Assembly: GCA_011799875.1 (NCBI GenBank)
Contig: CM022300.1
Coordinates: forward strand, 113,101,201 to 113,165,200
DNA length: 64,000 nucleotides
Reading direction: 5' to 3'
DNA from: Thinopyrum elongatum
Lineage: Eukaryota; Streptophyta; Magnoliopsida; Poales; Poaceae
The notes beneath the pieces are model-generated. The model was not told the DNA's origin and ran no database searches. It saw nothing but the letters and a program-made list of their open reading frames with translations. Positions 43,920 to 56,022 of this stretch are shown here, piece by piece. Positions within the stretch are counted from its first letter, which is position 1. Each line of letters opens with the position of its first letter. The translations under genes were made by a program, and so were the position numbers.

Positions 43920-44690
43920 TTCCAAAGTGTTAACAGTTATCTGAATGTTGCCAGGTAACTGAATTTTTGACAGTGTTAACTGAATTTGCAGTAAATTGAA
44001 GATTCAGTTAACTGAAGATTGAACTGTATTTGCAGTAAATTAAAGATTTGGTTAACTGAATTTGCAGTTAACTGAAGATTCAGTTTACTACATTTACAGT
44101 TTACTGAAGATTCAGTTAACTGAAGCCAGTGAACTGCATTTGCATTAAACTAAAGATTCAGTTAACATAATTTGCACTTAACTGAATCTTCAGTTTAGTG
44201 CAAATGCAGTACACTGAATGTTCAGTAAACTGCATTTGCAGTAAACTGAAGATTCAGTGAATTGCAAATTCAGAATTTGTCTCTCTTTGTAGTTAACTGA
44301 ATTTCCAGTTAATTTCCAGTTAACTAAAGATGAGTTAACTGTATTTGTTTCAGTTAACTGAATGTTTTATGAATTTAAATGAATTGGCACTGTTAAAAGT
44401 TAACTGAATTTGTTTCAGTGCTTTTAGTTATATGTATATGTTTTAGTTCTGTCAGTTAAGTTAATGAAGCAAGTTTATTGAATTTGTCTCACTTATTTGT
44501 ATATAGTTCAGTAAAGAAAATCAGTGCTTATAGTAAACTGAATTAAGCCAGTTTACTGAATTTCTCTCACTGTCACATATGTAGTTAATCAAAGTACTCT
44601 CACTTATTTCTAGATATTTACCTATACTGGTAACTGGAGCTAACAGTTAACTGGATTTATCCAGTGTACTGAATTGTTCAGGGTTAAATT
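43920..44690. repeat. Degenerate AGTTAACTGAA-type repeat block
   Basis: About 770 bp built of short motifs such as CAGTTAACTGAA, TTTGCAGT and GAAGATTCAGT in both orientations. Similar patches lie in the transposase intron (47225-47455) and upstream of the transposase start (62205-62640). No gene seen. Confidence 0.7.
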
Positions 44691-45174
44691 GAATTATTTA
44701 ACAGAGATAAAGTTTACTAAAGAATCTAGAGTATTGAATTCACTGCTATTTATAGATAGAACTACACATGCTATTTTAAGACATAAGTGTCTGTGTTGTA
44801 CCACACACCTCACTTGTATAGCAACATGGCAACCACAGCAGCAGTAGCAGCAATAGCAACATTGGAACCAAATGAAAGCAGCAAAACAACATAGCAACAT
44901 TGGAAAGAAAGAACCATGGCAACTTAGAAAGATAACTTCAGTGTTGAACCGTTGCAGCAGTTCAACCACAACATAGCAGCACTTCATCATCATAGCAGTA
45001 GTTCAGCCATCATACCATCAGTTCAACCATAACATTGCACATTACAAATAACTTATGTGCTAAAATTATATGCAGCACACCTAACTTAACTAAACGCAAA
45101 ATACTGCTAACTTATATGCTAAAATTTGATGCTAGTCAGCATACCTAACTACTTCTTCTTCTTCTTCAATCCTC
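44691..45174. other. MULE non-coding stretch
   Basis: Contains CAACATAGCAGCA-type imperfect trinucleotide repeats (about 44815-45000) and a TTC run near 45151. The open frames are by-products of these repeats. No gene seen. Confidence 0.55.
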
Positions 45175-46017
45175 CTACTTGACTATGTCTGGCACATCAG
45201 GAAGCAGATCGTCATCAATTGGAAGAGCTTTGTCACGCTCCCTGGCGTCGACGACGGGCGCCACCATATGGACCTCCTCCGGCTCATCGTTCGAGAGGAC
45301 CACCACCTCTATCTCCTCCTCCTCAGACGACTCATCGTCCGGCTTGTACCCAGAGTCGTCGTCGGAGTCCAGCTTATTGTACTCGGAGTCATCATCGTCG
45401 GACAAATCCGCGTCGGAGACATCGTCGTGGACGAGGAGCTCGGGCTAGAAGCAATCCCAATACGTGGTGTTCACCGGCATGGGGATGGCCAGGACGACAT
45501 CGTTGACACGCTCCGTCCTGGACGTGATGCGGAATGGATCCGACTGCGGCGCCGGCGTGGTGCCGGAGCGGCACATCCACCACCTGGTGTGTTGCCTTGG
45601 GTCATCGGAGCGCATCTCGAGCATTGCGAAGCGGAGGATCAACGGCGGTGGGACCCCGGTTCCGGGGGGCATGGCCTGCCGCTTCTTGTCGTCTGTCATG
45701 ATCTTGATGAGGCCACGAGCGTGGTGACGCATCATCCTGACCCTAGGGAACCAGTGCGCGATCTCACTGAGGTCCGCGCGGGCCGCCTGGTCGTCGCCGG
45801 CTAGATCCTCGATTGCTCTCTGCCACGCTGGGGTGTTGTCCATGTTGTCAGCGGTGGCGTTGAGCGCGGCAACGACGGTTTCAATGAAAGGCGTGGGAGT
45901 TGGGAGAGTGGGGATACCGAGGCGACATGGGTGGACTAGGCAGGGGAGTGGAGAGTGGGCGAGTAGAGCGGTGGGTTGTCCTAAAGACATGGAAACCGAA
46001 TCGGCGGACGAAACCAC
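45175..46017 (-). pseudogene. Unrecognised MULE ORF with acidic tail, one in-frame stop
   Basis: Read from Met 46017 (or Met 45843, MDNTPAWQR) to a stop at 45175. A single TAG near 45446 interrupts an otherwise continuous frame; a CAG Gln codon is the simplest ancestor. The first part (up to the stop) is a compact domain of about 130 residues with several Trp and basic residues (RMMRHHARGLIKIM, then RWWMCRSG). The part after the stop is strongly acidic (SDDDDSEYNKLDSDDDSGY, then ESSEEEEIEVV). I recognise no family. It lies between the GRF-like gene and the transposase, higher in GC than its surroundings, and could be a captured host gene fragment or an old MULE accessory gene. Confidence 0.5.
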
Positions 46018-46051
46018 GACCCATAATAAGTTGGTAGGTTGCTACTAGCTA

Positions 46052-46139
46052 AACAAATCACTAGTACTACTCTACTGGCATTGTTCTCAGCGATTGTAAC
46101 CACAGGTCCTGGGTTCGAGCCCCAGGCGAAGCATTTTTT
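46052..46139 (+). repeat. tRNA-like (SINE-type) repeat, copy 1
   Basis: Contains GGTTCGAGCCC at 46112-46122, matching the tRNA T-arm / RNA polymerase III B box, preceded by CTGGCATTGTTCTCAG and followed by a T run. A second diverged copy lies 155 bp downstream. The acceptor and anticodon stems of a real tRNA cannot be folded, so I treat it as a SINE-like remnant. Confidence 0.45.
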
Positions 46140-46206
46140 CAGTGATTTGGCACAACACAGTCTTAAGCACTTAATTTTTTACATATCTAAGTACTTAGTA
46201 CTAATC

Positions 46207-46297
46207 TAACAAATCACTATTACTGTCCCACTGGCATTGCATTCAGCAGTATAAACAGAAGGTGTTGGGTTCGAGCCCCAGGCTAAACATTTTTTTA
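46207..46297 (+). repeat. tRNA-like (SINE-type) repeat, copy 2
   Basis: Shares AACAAATCACTA, CTGGCATTG, GGGTTCGAGCCCCAGG and the T-run end with the copy at 46052-46139. The B-box-like GGTTCGAGCCC is at 46268-46278. Confidence 0.45.
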
Positions 46298-46619
46298 TGA
46301 ACTGACTAATCTTCAGATCATTGCTATCTTTTAATTAGGTTCTACATCAAAGCTCAGTGGCAATTTTATGTCACTATAGCATGAACAAACAATTTACTAC
46401 AACATCATAAAATGACTGCCAATTTTGAGTTTACTAAAGCACTGAACTCCATCATAATAGTTAGTTACAAAAAAGGCAATGAATGCCCTTGTAAGCCATT
46501 GTTTGTCATAAAAAAATAGGCAATGTAAGCCACTATTTGCCTATCAAAAAAGGCCACTCAATAAATTACATCAATGTAGGCCTTAACAAAAAAAATGGCA
46601 GTGAATATCTGCCACCAAA
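46298..46619. other. 3' flank of the transposase gene
   Basis: AT-rich, with diverged repeats of 'AAAAAAGGCAATGAATGCC..AAGCCA' type (about 46468-46560). No gene seen. Confidence 0.5.
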
Positions 46620-49361
46620 TCAGAGATGAGGTGCAACCAAATCATCAGTAGGAGCATTGAGATCAGGAATTGTGCTCGTGCTCTCATCTTGAAATAGCAG
46701 CCATCTAAATCCTCTTCCTCTCCATGCATGAACATTTGCTCCTCCTCTCCCTGCAAATGGAACTCGTCCTCCTGTCCAAGCATCTGCATTTGCTGCTCCT
46801 CCTGTCCAAGCATCTACATTTGCCCCTATTCCTCTCCCTGCATTTGCATTTTCCCCTCTACCTCTGCCTCTCCCTACATTTGCCCCTCTACCTCTTCCTC
46901 TCCCTGCATTTGCATCTGGATTTCTTTGTCTTTTCCTTCCTCTTCCCCTACCAGAAGCTTGAGATCCTTCTCCTCTGTCACCTACTGTGTTTGCCCTTGT
47001 CTGCCTACCTATGTTCATTTCTGTAGTAACCCTTAGATGAGGTATTGCAGCACCAGCAGCAACAACAAATGAAGATTATTCAGGCAGTGGCCCATGAACC
47101 CTTTGAGGAGCTCTTCTTGCAATCTCTCTTTGAGCCATTTGTAGACCATACTGAATGGTGACTCAATTGGATCCAACAAAGGATCTGCCTGATTAGGGAA
47201 GATGTCCTGCACAAATTCAGATAAGTACAACATAATTTAGTAAACTGCAGTAAAATTTAGTTTAGTACAGTATAATATAGTTAAGTGCAGTAAAATGCAG
47301 TTAAGTGCAATAAAATGCAGTTAAGTGCACTAAAATTGAGATAAATGCACTAGAATTCAGTTAAATGCAGTAAAATTCAGTTAAATGCACCAAAATTCAG
47401 GTAAATGCAGTAAAATTCAGTTAAATTCGGGTAATTCGATTAAATGAAGTAAAATGCATGTGCCTGAAGAAAATGTTGAGTCATCATAGTTCTCATCAAC
47501 CACCTCTACCCCTTCTTCAATGAGAGCGCCCTGCCATCTGTAGTGCCCCTTTTTGTTGTGATCAGCTCTCCCACAAATTGAGTAGTGCATTGTAACACCT
47601 TTTTTGTTCAAAACCCTAACACCATTCTTGATCTTCTCCTCTGGGGTCTTCTTCCTGATTTTCTTGGGCCTTCCCAACTGTTTGGTGAACACTGATGTAT
47701 GCACCTTATACCCATTCTGTTTCTCCCACTCCTTTGGGTCTGCAAGAGGGACAAGAGTGTATCTATATGCTTTGAGATATGTCTGAACAGTATAGCGGTC
47801 ATGAACCATTGTCTCTGGGTCAATTCTCTCCTCCCTACAACATGCTATGCAACGGCCACATGGTACTCCATATAACTTCCATCTCCTGCAATCACAAGTG
47901 TGCAAGTAAAGGTCCACTGTGTAGTTATTGTTACCAGACTGAACTCTAAACATTTGTTGGCCAGCTTCTGTTACATGGCAATTTGCAGCAAACTCTGTGT
48001 TCTTATCTAACTTCTTATTGATCTTTGGACATATTCTCTGGCCTGTCCACTTTTCTATAGCTTCTCTTTGTTTACTAACAATCCTGTGCATCATCTTGTA
48101 GAAAAATTATTCAAGCATGCTGAGCACTGCCATCTCTCTGCCCTCGAGGATGTAGCTGCAAACACATTGGAAGAAATCAGGTTAGTATGATATGATAATC
48201 AACATTACAGATATGGTATTGTTAAAATCAGAGCAACTTAAGAAAGTGACAACCAAATTACCTGTTAAAAACTTCAGAGTTATTGTTAAGCAGGATGTCA
48301 CATTTGGGAAATTCACTGAAAAATTCTTTGCACCAAGTCATTGCCTCTGGTCTTTAAGTCCAGTGGAAAGCAGCTGAGCAGTGATCATCCATTTTTTGAC
48401 AGTTTTCTCTCCACTTCACTTTGTTTGGTGATCTTGCAGTGGCCCACAAGTCTTGCTTCAGTACCTCTCCTTTGTGCTTCTCATTGAAGTTTTGGTAAAT
48501 ATGCCACACACAAAACCTGTGTTCTGAATCTGGCCAAACTTTGTGCACTGCATTTATTAATCTTTTCTGCTTGTCACTCATAATTGTGAAAGGAGCAGTG
48601 TTAGTGATGTTCAGATCATCTCTGAGAGTGGTAAGAAACCACTCCAAGGAACCTGTGCATTCTACTTCCACCCAACCCATTGCAGTTGGAAAAATGCAGT
48701 CATTGGGATCAATACCAACAGCACTAATCAGCACTCCTTTGAACCTTGTTTTCATGTAACAACCATCAATGAAGATAATTGGCCTGCAGCCCTTTAGCCA
48801 CCCTCTCTTACATGCATCATATGACCAATACAATGTTTTCAAACATTTCCTGCCCAATGGAAATTTTGTATCCTTGACCAGTGCAGTTGTCAGCAGAAAT
48901 GTAGACCCAGGGTTTTTGCTCCTTAATTCATGTCTATAATCCCAGAGCCTGCTGAATTGCTCTTCCTCATCAACATGGATCTCATTAAGTGCTTGCTTTC
49001 CAGCCCTAGCTAGCTTCCATCTGTTAGGAGTAACATTGAATTCATTAGTAATTTTCCTTGAAAATGTTCAAAGTGACATCTTCAGGTCATCTCTGAACTC
49101 ATCCAAGAAAAACCTGCACAGAAACTTAGCTGTCAAATCCTTTAACTTCCACTTTTTCTGGCAAACATGATCTCCATAGCAGGCCTTGATGACAAATCCT
49201 CCAGTCCCGTTGTCATTGCCAGCTTTAAGCAGCCATGGGCAACCTCTCTGACAAACGACCTCTAATCTGATCATATCATTCTTCAGCTTCTTGATTTGCA
49301 CTATGTTGCTTATTGAATATGCAGTAAGAGCTTTCCTCAGCTCAACCACATCAGCAAATAC
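46620..49361 (-). pseudogene. MuDR-type transposase, 3' part (after the copia insertion)
   Basis: Exon A 49361-48262: MuDR N-terminal DNA-binding segment (VVCQRGCPWLL, then ACYGDHVCQKKWKL), then the MULE DDE domain with D in IIFIDGCYMKT and D in IMSDKQKRL. Intron 48261-48156 has GT-AG ends. Exon B 48155 to about 47464: SWIM zinc finger, CDCRRWKLYGVPCGRC, in which the final His is Arg. A repeat-filled intron follows, then exon C 47206-46620, ending in a Gly/Arg-rich tail (RGRGRG). Breaks: TGA at 49068 (CGA expected), TAA near 48357, TAA near 48097, a frameshift near 47140 and TAA near 47090. It would catalyse excision and insertion if intact. The gene lies towards the GRF-like gene, tail to tail. 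Confidence 0.82.
47225..47455. repeat. AGTTAA-type repeats in the transposase intron
   Basis: Short tandem motifs of AGTTAAATGCAGTAAAATTC type, about a dozen imperfect copies. They are related to the blocks at 43920-44690 and 62205-62640 and confined to intron sequence. Confidence 0.65.
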
Positions 49362-49366
49362 CATCT

Positions 49367-51090
49367 TGTTAGGACCGAGAGTATATCGACCAGACGGGGG
49401 TGAATGGGAGATTCAAAAATTCTTGCGAATGTTATGAACTGATCCCAAACTCCGCAGCGGAAATAAGGTTTGGTATAACTGAACTTAATCAAGTACATTA
49501 TTGAGGGACGTATCTATCAAAGTAGGAAGCAATAATAGTTCGAGCATAGGATATCACAGGTTTGACAATAATGATGGTAATGTAATATGTGAACAGGTGC
49601 AGTAGCATGAGACAAAACAGGGTAAGAACTACGAAGGAAAAGCACATAAGAAAAGGTGACGAGGTGAAAGAAAGCGACACAGGGAAATAACGCCAGTCTT
49701 AATAAGATAACTGCGAAGTGAAACTTATACGACTGGGATGACTAAACCGAATGATGAGAAAGCAACATGAAGAAAAGCGAACTCTAACAGATGGGAACGA
49801 CAGAAATGACAGAAATGAATAATATGCAACAGTCAATGATTGATCAGATAAACCATCGTCATAGAGCATGAAAGTAAACTATTGAAGGTAATGCAGTAAG
49901 GTAAAGTGAACCAGTGGTGCTCGATGGCGATAGATGGATTTGGTAGACCAGTTCACCCTTCTTCCAAAGGACTACGTCTGGTTGGAGGGGTTGTGATTTA
50001 ACACAAAAGATAAACTCTCTTCGCCCTATTCTCCTTCAACTCGGAGTTGATCAGACTTCAGTTGATTTCACTCGTGGTAGATACTTGTCGGCGATCTCCA
50101 AACCTTCGACAGACCTCTTTGCGAACCACAATGACTCTTGGTTGCTGAAGATCTTGCTCAGTGAAGACAATAACTCTTCAACACTCGAGCCAACACCTAT
50201 TTGTCTAGAGAGTATGCAACTCTCAAGAGTAATAGGTACAAGAACTCTTAACTCAGAACTACTGTGATGCTCAACCACTGTCTAAGTTTCGGCTCTTGAT
50301 TTTTCTCTCGGTGGATCTTAAACTCAAATCACTCGGATAGGGGATGCTCAATCAATCTTCTCAGATATCTTAAACGGAGCAGCCAATGGGCAACGTTGGA
50401 GCGGGGTGGCTATATATAGCCGCAGCCTTCCCTGAAGGGAAAAAGACCAAATTGGACATGTGGAGCAGCCAATGGCCGAACGACACGAGTCCAACAGTCG
50501 GAATGAGCACAACGGTAACATTCCTTGTGGAGCAAGTAATGCTAACTCTTTAGTTCGAAAGATATCTCCTACAGCACGAAGAACAATGTCTACTGCTGGC
50601 AGGTAATCATTCGAAACATAAAGAGATTTCTCTCAGTCTTGCATAGGTTTTGGGCTAAGCAACACAGCAGACCTAAGCTTCGAGAACCTATAACCCTCTT
50701 AATAGTACGGAGGTCCTATGACTCAAATCAATGAAAGAAGAACAACGAAATGAATACTACGTCTTCACTTTGTCTTCGACTTCCATTCGCTGAAGTCAAT
50801 TTTCTTCGGACAGAGTCTCCGAACCAATTGCTTCACATCAGCAATAAATTCTCGAGGGGTTAACTCCTTCACATCAATCTTCTCGCCTACATGTTTTCAA
50901 TAGATGTAGCTCATTCTTCTCTGCAACGCATATATTCTTCGGTGAAGTTCCTCGAACTTGGCACCGGAGACAACATTCTCTTCAGTTCTGCGTGGACTAT
51001 TTCTCTCTATGTGCACTAGCAAACAAATGAGTCCATGCCTGTTTCTGTCAACAATCTCCAAAACACAAGAGTGCAAATATTGCACCAACA
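49367..51090 (-). repeat. SIRE-like 3' LTR (1724 bp)
   Basis: Minus strand TGTTGGTGCAAT to CGGTCCTAACA. TATATATA at 50411-50418 lies within the self-complementary GGCTATATATAGCC. It is similar to 59513-61235 throughout, with scattered substitutions (roughly 97 percent alike by eye). Confidence 0.92.
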
Positions 51091-51108
51091 ATCTCCCCCT
51101 TTTTGGAC
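51091..51108 (-). other. Polypurine tract of the SIRE-like element
   Basis: Minus strand CCAAAAAGGGGGAGAT directly before the 3' LTR start TGTTGGTGC. Confidence 0.88.
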
Positions 51109-52064
51109 GATTGTTGACAAAACAGAACACATCGAAAGATAGATAACAGAATGAAATGGATTGCGAAGGATAACGAAAGTCGAGAGATAATTACGAAGAT
51201 AAAACACGCTCCCCCTGAAGGTATGCATCATTTGGAGAATGCATAGGAGATAAATCGGAAGGTAGCGAGATGAATCTTCTATGAGTGATATTGACATATA
51301 ATCTCATTCGTGGTCTCTTTTAATGCACTCGACAGTGTCTGAGGTATTTCCTGCCACACACAACCTTTGAAAAAGATTTTTTAGATAGTGTGGATACTTT
51401 GAAATGATTTGTGATGAAGAATAAGCCACGAGGGTTCACTCAGAACACAGTTTGAATCCACACGAGATATAAGTTCCCTGCATGTTAGATACTCGAGGAG
51501 AATCAGAGCAAGGGAATCACAGGTATATTGTTCAGAGTAGATATGCTTCAGACGAAGTTTTCCTGCAACAAGGATGATACGATGGAGATATGCGAGGAAA
51601 AACAACTTAAAGAACATATAGAGAGAATTTGCTTTCGAATCGCAAGAAGTTTAATCTGAAGCTAACTTTCTTCTCCTGCAAAGTTAGATAGCAAAAGATA
51701 ATCATTATAGAATATCTAAACATAAGACACATATAGTTTCAAGGAGTGAAATATCTCTTCTAGAGAAGCATGATTTCAAATCCTCCTTGAAATGCTTTTA
51801 CTTTCCCTGCACGATAGATAAGTATCGAGGATAATTATTGCAAGGAAGTGAGCTTTCGATTGCACCTGCAAACAGATAACTGGAAGCGAATAGCATTGCA
51901 GGGGGGTTATTAACGGTACGTGACGACCAAGTACTCCAACACCACAGGCGGTGCTCCAAGTTCCAAAAGCAAATAGTTTAACGAAAACCAAATAGTTCGA
52001 CAGAAAAGCAAATAGCGAAAGGAAACACCCTGCAAATAACCCGCTTATCTATCACTCGATGTTC
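51109..52064 (-). other. Non-coding stretch before the 3' LTR
   Basis: No gene seen. Several loosely repeated motifs occur (AACTTAA..., TCCTGCAA...AGATA at about 51500-51850), and short frames have no features. Confidence 0.6.
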
Positions 52065-52080
52065 TTCTCCCCCTTTTTGT
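52065..52080 (-). other. Second polypurine tract, internal
   Basis: Minus strand ACAAAAAGGGGGAGAA, nearly the same as the true tract at 51091-51108, just past the end of the second ORF remnant (stop near 52120). Confidence 0.65.
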
Positions 52081-52119
52081 CAACAGGTGTCAAAAAGAAA
52101 AGAGAATGCAGGTGAGGAA

Positions 52120-55100
52120 CTACTCGTCCGAATCAAAACTTGAACTGTTCGGCGAAGCAGAGCGAGCGATGGTCGAGGCCGAAGCAGGAGTTGGAGATGC
52201 AGCATGGGCTTCGGGAGTAGCAGCGCGAGGTGCATCTGGCTTGAAGATAAATGTGCCTACTGTGTCTTCGAGATCATCATCTGGTTCAACAAACAACAGG
52301 TCGGTGGAGGCGGAACGCTGAGGAAGCACTAGGGTTTGCCTTTAGATCCGAGGAACTTCAAACAACTCTAGATGATCGTATTATTTCTCGATACCCTTGG
52401 CAGATAGTTGTTTGCGAGAATAATGCTTGCGCAGAAGGGTCCATGAGCTCTTCTTTTGTTCCTTCTCATACAGGAGAGCTTGGCGAGCATAATTGTGAAG
52501 CAGATTTATCTCAGTCATCATTTCCAGCTTCACTTTCCGATCGAGCTTGATATGACTTTCCAGGGCTTGCTGAGTGCGAAGACAAATCTCATACAGTGAA
52601 GGATTCTCTTCACGAGGGGTTTCAACTTTTGCCTTCTTGACCTTAGGAGCTTTAGCAGAAGCAGTCATAGAAGCAGGAACAGTAGCATCAATCGGTATCT
52701 TCCCTTTGCCGATGTCCTTCACAATCCGGAGTGTGTCACGGACTGGTGGCATATAAACTTTCAGGATATGTGGGCAGAAAAACTTTTCCTCAATAAGCTG
52801 CTCAATGGCAAACATGACCCAAGGTGCATATGCCTTCAAAGCTTGAGGGCTATCAGTCGCGTAGGTTAGGTTGCGAATGAAAACATCCGGAATGTCAAAA
52901 CGAATGCCCTGAGCTGTGGCTAGAAGAGCATTTGCCATGATGCTATGAATGGTTTCTAGCCTGTTTGTTGCCGTGAGGGAGTTGCATAGGATATAGAACA
53001 ACACTTTGTTCTCATAAGCCAGATTCTTTGGATTTGTCTCGGTACATTCATCACCAACAAGTTTGGGGTCCATCAACAGATGAAGTTGAGCTTCGGATAC
53101 ATCCCAATAGTGCAACCTATGTTCACGAGTAGCATCAAATTTGCACCGAGGAAGATTCAACAGTGCTAAGAACTGGTCAGTTGAACATTTGATCTTTTCT
53201 TCTCCTGTCATCCATTCGAGAATCCAAGTACTGCTATTTGCAAGGTCCCCTGAGATATAAAGAGTGGCATAGAACTGAAGAATCACTTCACGATTCCAGC
53301 CATGATTGAAATGAAGGAAGCTCTTCAGGAAGACTAGTTCAATCTGCTCGATGGTATGATGGAATCAGGGTAGACTTTCGAGCTCTGCGAAATCCAGAAT
53401 CTTGTGCTTGAAAATGTGATTCTTGTCATACAGAATATGAGCATTGTACACGACCTGCTCCTTTTTCCAGAATCTTGGTGACAAGGAAGTTCTTTCTCCA
53501 TCATATGGGCTGGTTCAAAAGAATGCAAGTTTCGAAAGATGAAACTGCTCGTTAAAGGCAGGACCATTCGGGCCATCTTCGACAGGAAACAAGGGAAAGG
53601 TTTCCAATGGGTTTCTCAGATGTTCCTCTTCACCCATAGTCCGGGTCCGAATGTCATCAGGTGCAGGCACACCTTCCTCAATAGGCTTGAGAGGAGCACG
53701 AGGCTTCCTTTATTTCTCTTGTATAGATTGCTTTGAGGAACTTGACTATCTATCATTTTTGCTCGCTGGAACTCCTTCAGCAGCTTTCTGTCTTTTGGGC
53801 ACTAGGGCCTTTTCTTTTAATGTATTTCCTTCGGTTGGAGGCACAACAACCTCTTTCTCAGACGCTTGGGGCACAACTAGTGGAGCAATTACTTCTTGAG
53901 CCATTGGCTCATCAGATTTCCGTTCTTCCTCTTCCAACTGTGGTGCAGTGGAATGAGGAGCAGTATCAACATCCATCTGGGTTAGGGGCACCAGATGATG
54001 CGACCAGGGTGGATTTGTCTCGGGAAGCATTTAGCTCCCCCTCATTCTTGTCAATCTCCTCCTTGTTTGATTCGGAGGGCTCAGCTTGCAATAGTCTCGG
54101 AGGCGATGGATCTGCCTTCTCAACTTCGATTCCCTCATCAACATCATCGATTGGGGCTTGCTACTTAGGCGAAGCATTTTCTTCATCAGTCTTTTCCAGG
54201 AAGATATCAACAACATCAGGTTGTTCTTGGGCTACTGGAGTAGGAATGATAGCCTCCACTTGGCCAGCTTGCTCCATTGGTTCATCCTCGTAAGGTGGAG
54301 ATGGTGGAATCTGCTGCAAGGGAGTACTGGAATCAAGTGGAGCATCAGCAACAGTCTGAAGGCAGTGATCTTTGTTTACTTTCGGTTTGTTAACTCTCGC
54401 TTTAGCCTTCTGACGTTTTTCTTCTTTAATTCTTCTTCGAGCAAGATCTGCCTTGCGGTCAATCTCCTCATTTCTTCTGTCACACAACTGAGATACCTCC
54501 ATGTGCAACCGCGAGTGCCAATCAATTTTCTCATTCCGCATGAGACTGAGAGCCTTGGTGAGTTCAACAATCTCTTTGTTCAGATTATTTCTTTCGAATT
54601 CAGAGTTGGCCTCTCTCCTCATTTGCTCGACGGCTTGCTTGTCTTTGATAGCTTGATTCAGCTTCTTGGAGATTTTCTCTGCTCAATGAAATGCTTCGTT
54701 GCCATTTTGGTAACATCATCAGGAAGTCCCAGACTGCTTATATCATCAGATTTTGCATCATATGCAGCGCTGTCAATCACACCGATCATGAGATTGAAAT
54801 CATACTTCTGTTCCTCTGTGGAAGCAGGAACACAGGGTCTGGCCTTCTTAGCAGATGCATCCACTTTTCCTTCAGATTGCAGCTTTCTCTTTGCAGCAGG
54901 GTTAGTCAAAGATCTTGGAGCTGCAGAACCCGAAGGTTTGTCAATGAAGGGAATGGGTGCATGCCTTGGTGATCTTCTTGGAGAGGGTAAAACTTTCACT
55001 GGCGAGGGGCTCTTGGATGGCTTGTTGAGAATGGCACGTTGGTCATACATTGGAATTTCATCAGGAGCATCTTCGCTGGATGACTCATCAGACGAGTTAG

Positions 55101-55866
55101 AAACGACCTTCTTTGATCTCTTGACGATGGTTTTCTTTCGCGGGGCACGAGGGGATATAGATTTCCTGGACTTGCTTCCCTTGGAGGCAGAAGCACGATC
55201 CTTCTTCTTCTGGACGTCTTGCTGAGTCAGCGCGACATTTTTCGCTTCAACTTGGTTTTTCTTTGCTTCCCTAGCATCACGCTTGGCTTTGGACTTCACC
55301 CTCTTAGCTGCTTCCTCGGGAAAACCAGTGATGGTTTTGAGGGAGTCAGGATGAGCATTTGAAGGCTGTGGTGGTCTGACTTTTTCATCATCGGGGCCAA
55401 TGGAGTTTTTAGCAATGAAGTCATTCCACGGTGGTGTGAAGGCAAACAAAATCTGGTACTTCTCGCGAACATTTTCATAATTGTACCATTTTCTTGCCCA
55501 GTGGTGGCAAATCCTTTGAAGCCTATTGTTGCATTCAGTCGTTGATTCACCCTCTAGTGGAGTTCTGTAACTATCTGGATCAGACATATCAGCCGTGGAA
55601 TTCTTTTCCCTGCCACGACCACCCTTTTTAGGATTACCATCCGAGAAGATGGTTAGGGCGTCTGTGACCAATTCATCTTCGGGCTGACTGTGAGCAGAGG
55701 GAATCTCCTCATTATCTTCTTCGGATTCAGACTCATGTTTCTTTTTTGGTACTTTGGGAGGCTTTGAAGATTTTCCTCCTCCTGTTAATCTCATTCGATC
55801 AGCCCTTGGTGGAAACTGAGGCAATTCTTCTTCAGAATCTGAGTACTTGTCCGAACTCTGTGCCAT
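52120..55866 (-). pseudogene. Second ORF remnant (env-like position) in the SIRE-like element
   Basis: Starts ATGGCACAGAGTTCGGAC at 55866 after a pyrimidine-rich CTTCTCACAG that could be a splice acceptor. First segment (55866-54658, 402 codons): acidic N-terminus, many basic Lys/Ser stretches resembling nuclear signals. A frameshift near 54690 leads to 54622-54161 (coiled-coil, Arg/Lys-rich), a stop near 54161, then 54030-53746, 53576-53334 and 53286-52381. The last resembles the 'putative plant transposon protein' domain (QFYATLYISGD, WMTGEEKIKC). A tail runs to 52120. At least four frame changes or stops. In SIRE-type elements an additional ORF sits here, 3' of pol; here pol is gone. It could also be a captured host-type gene. 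Confidence 0.6.
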
Positions 55867-56022
55867 GACCAACCTGTGAGAAGAATAGATATGAGGGAAA
55901 ATGGGTAGGGTCATAAACATGCACAGAAGGTATTTTGAACGAAAAAGAATGTTTTTGGAAGAAACATAGGAATTCATGGTAGTCTTAGAGAAGATATCCT
56001 CGATAGATTTTAAACAAGCCAT

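Noticed and set aside
43920..44690. A CRISPR array or satellite
   Set aside because: Units vary in length and sequence with no fixed repeat-spacer pattern; the setting is a plant transposon.
45268..45804. 178-codon plus-strand frame
   Set aside because: Antisense to the better supported minus-strand ORF 46017-45175; product is low in complexity and unlike any family.
46060..46135. A functional tRNA gene
   Set aside because: Only a T-arm-like stretch is convincing; no acceptor stem, D arm or anticodon arm can be folded around it, and a second decayed copy lies nearby.
54158..55225. 355-codon plus-strand frame in the SIRE-like element
   Set aside because: Mirror of the Lys/Ser-rich minus-strand second ORF; hydrophobic, Ser/Phe-rich composition is what the complement of such sequence gives.
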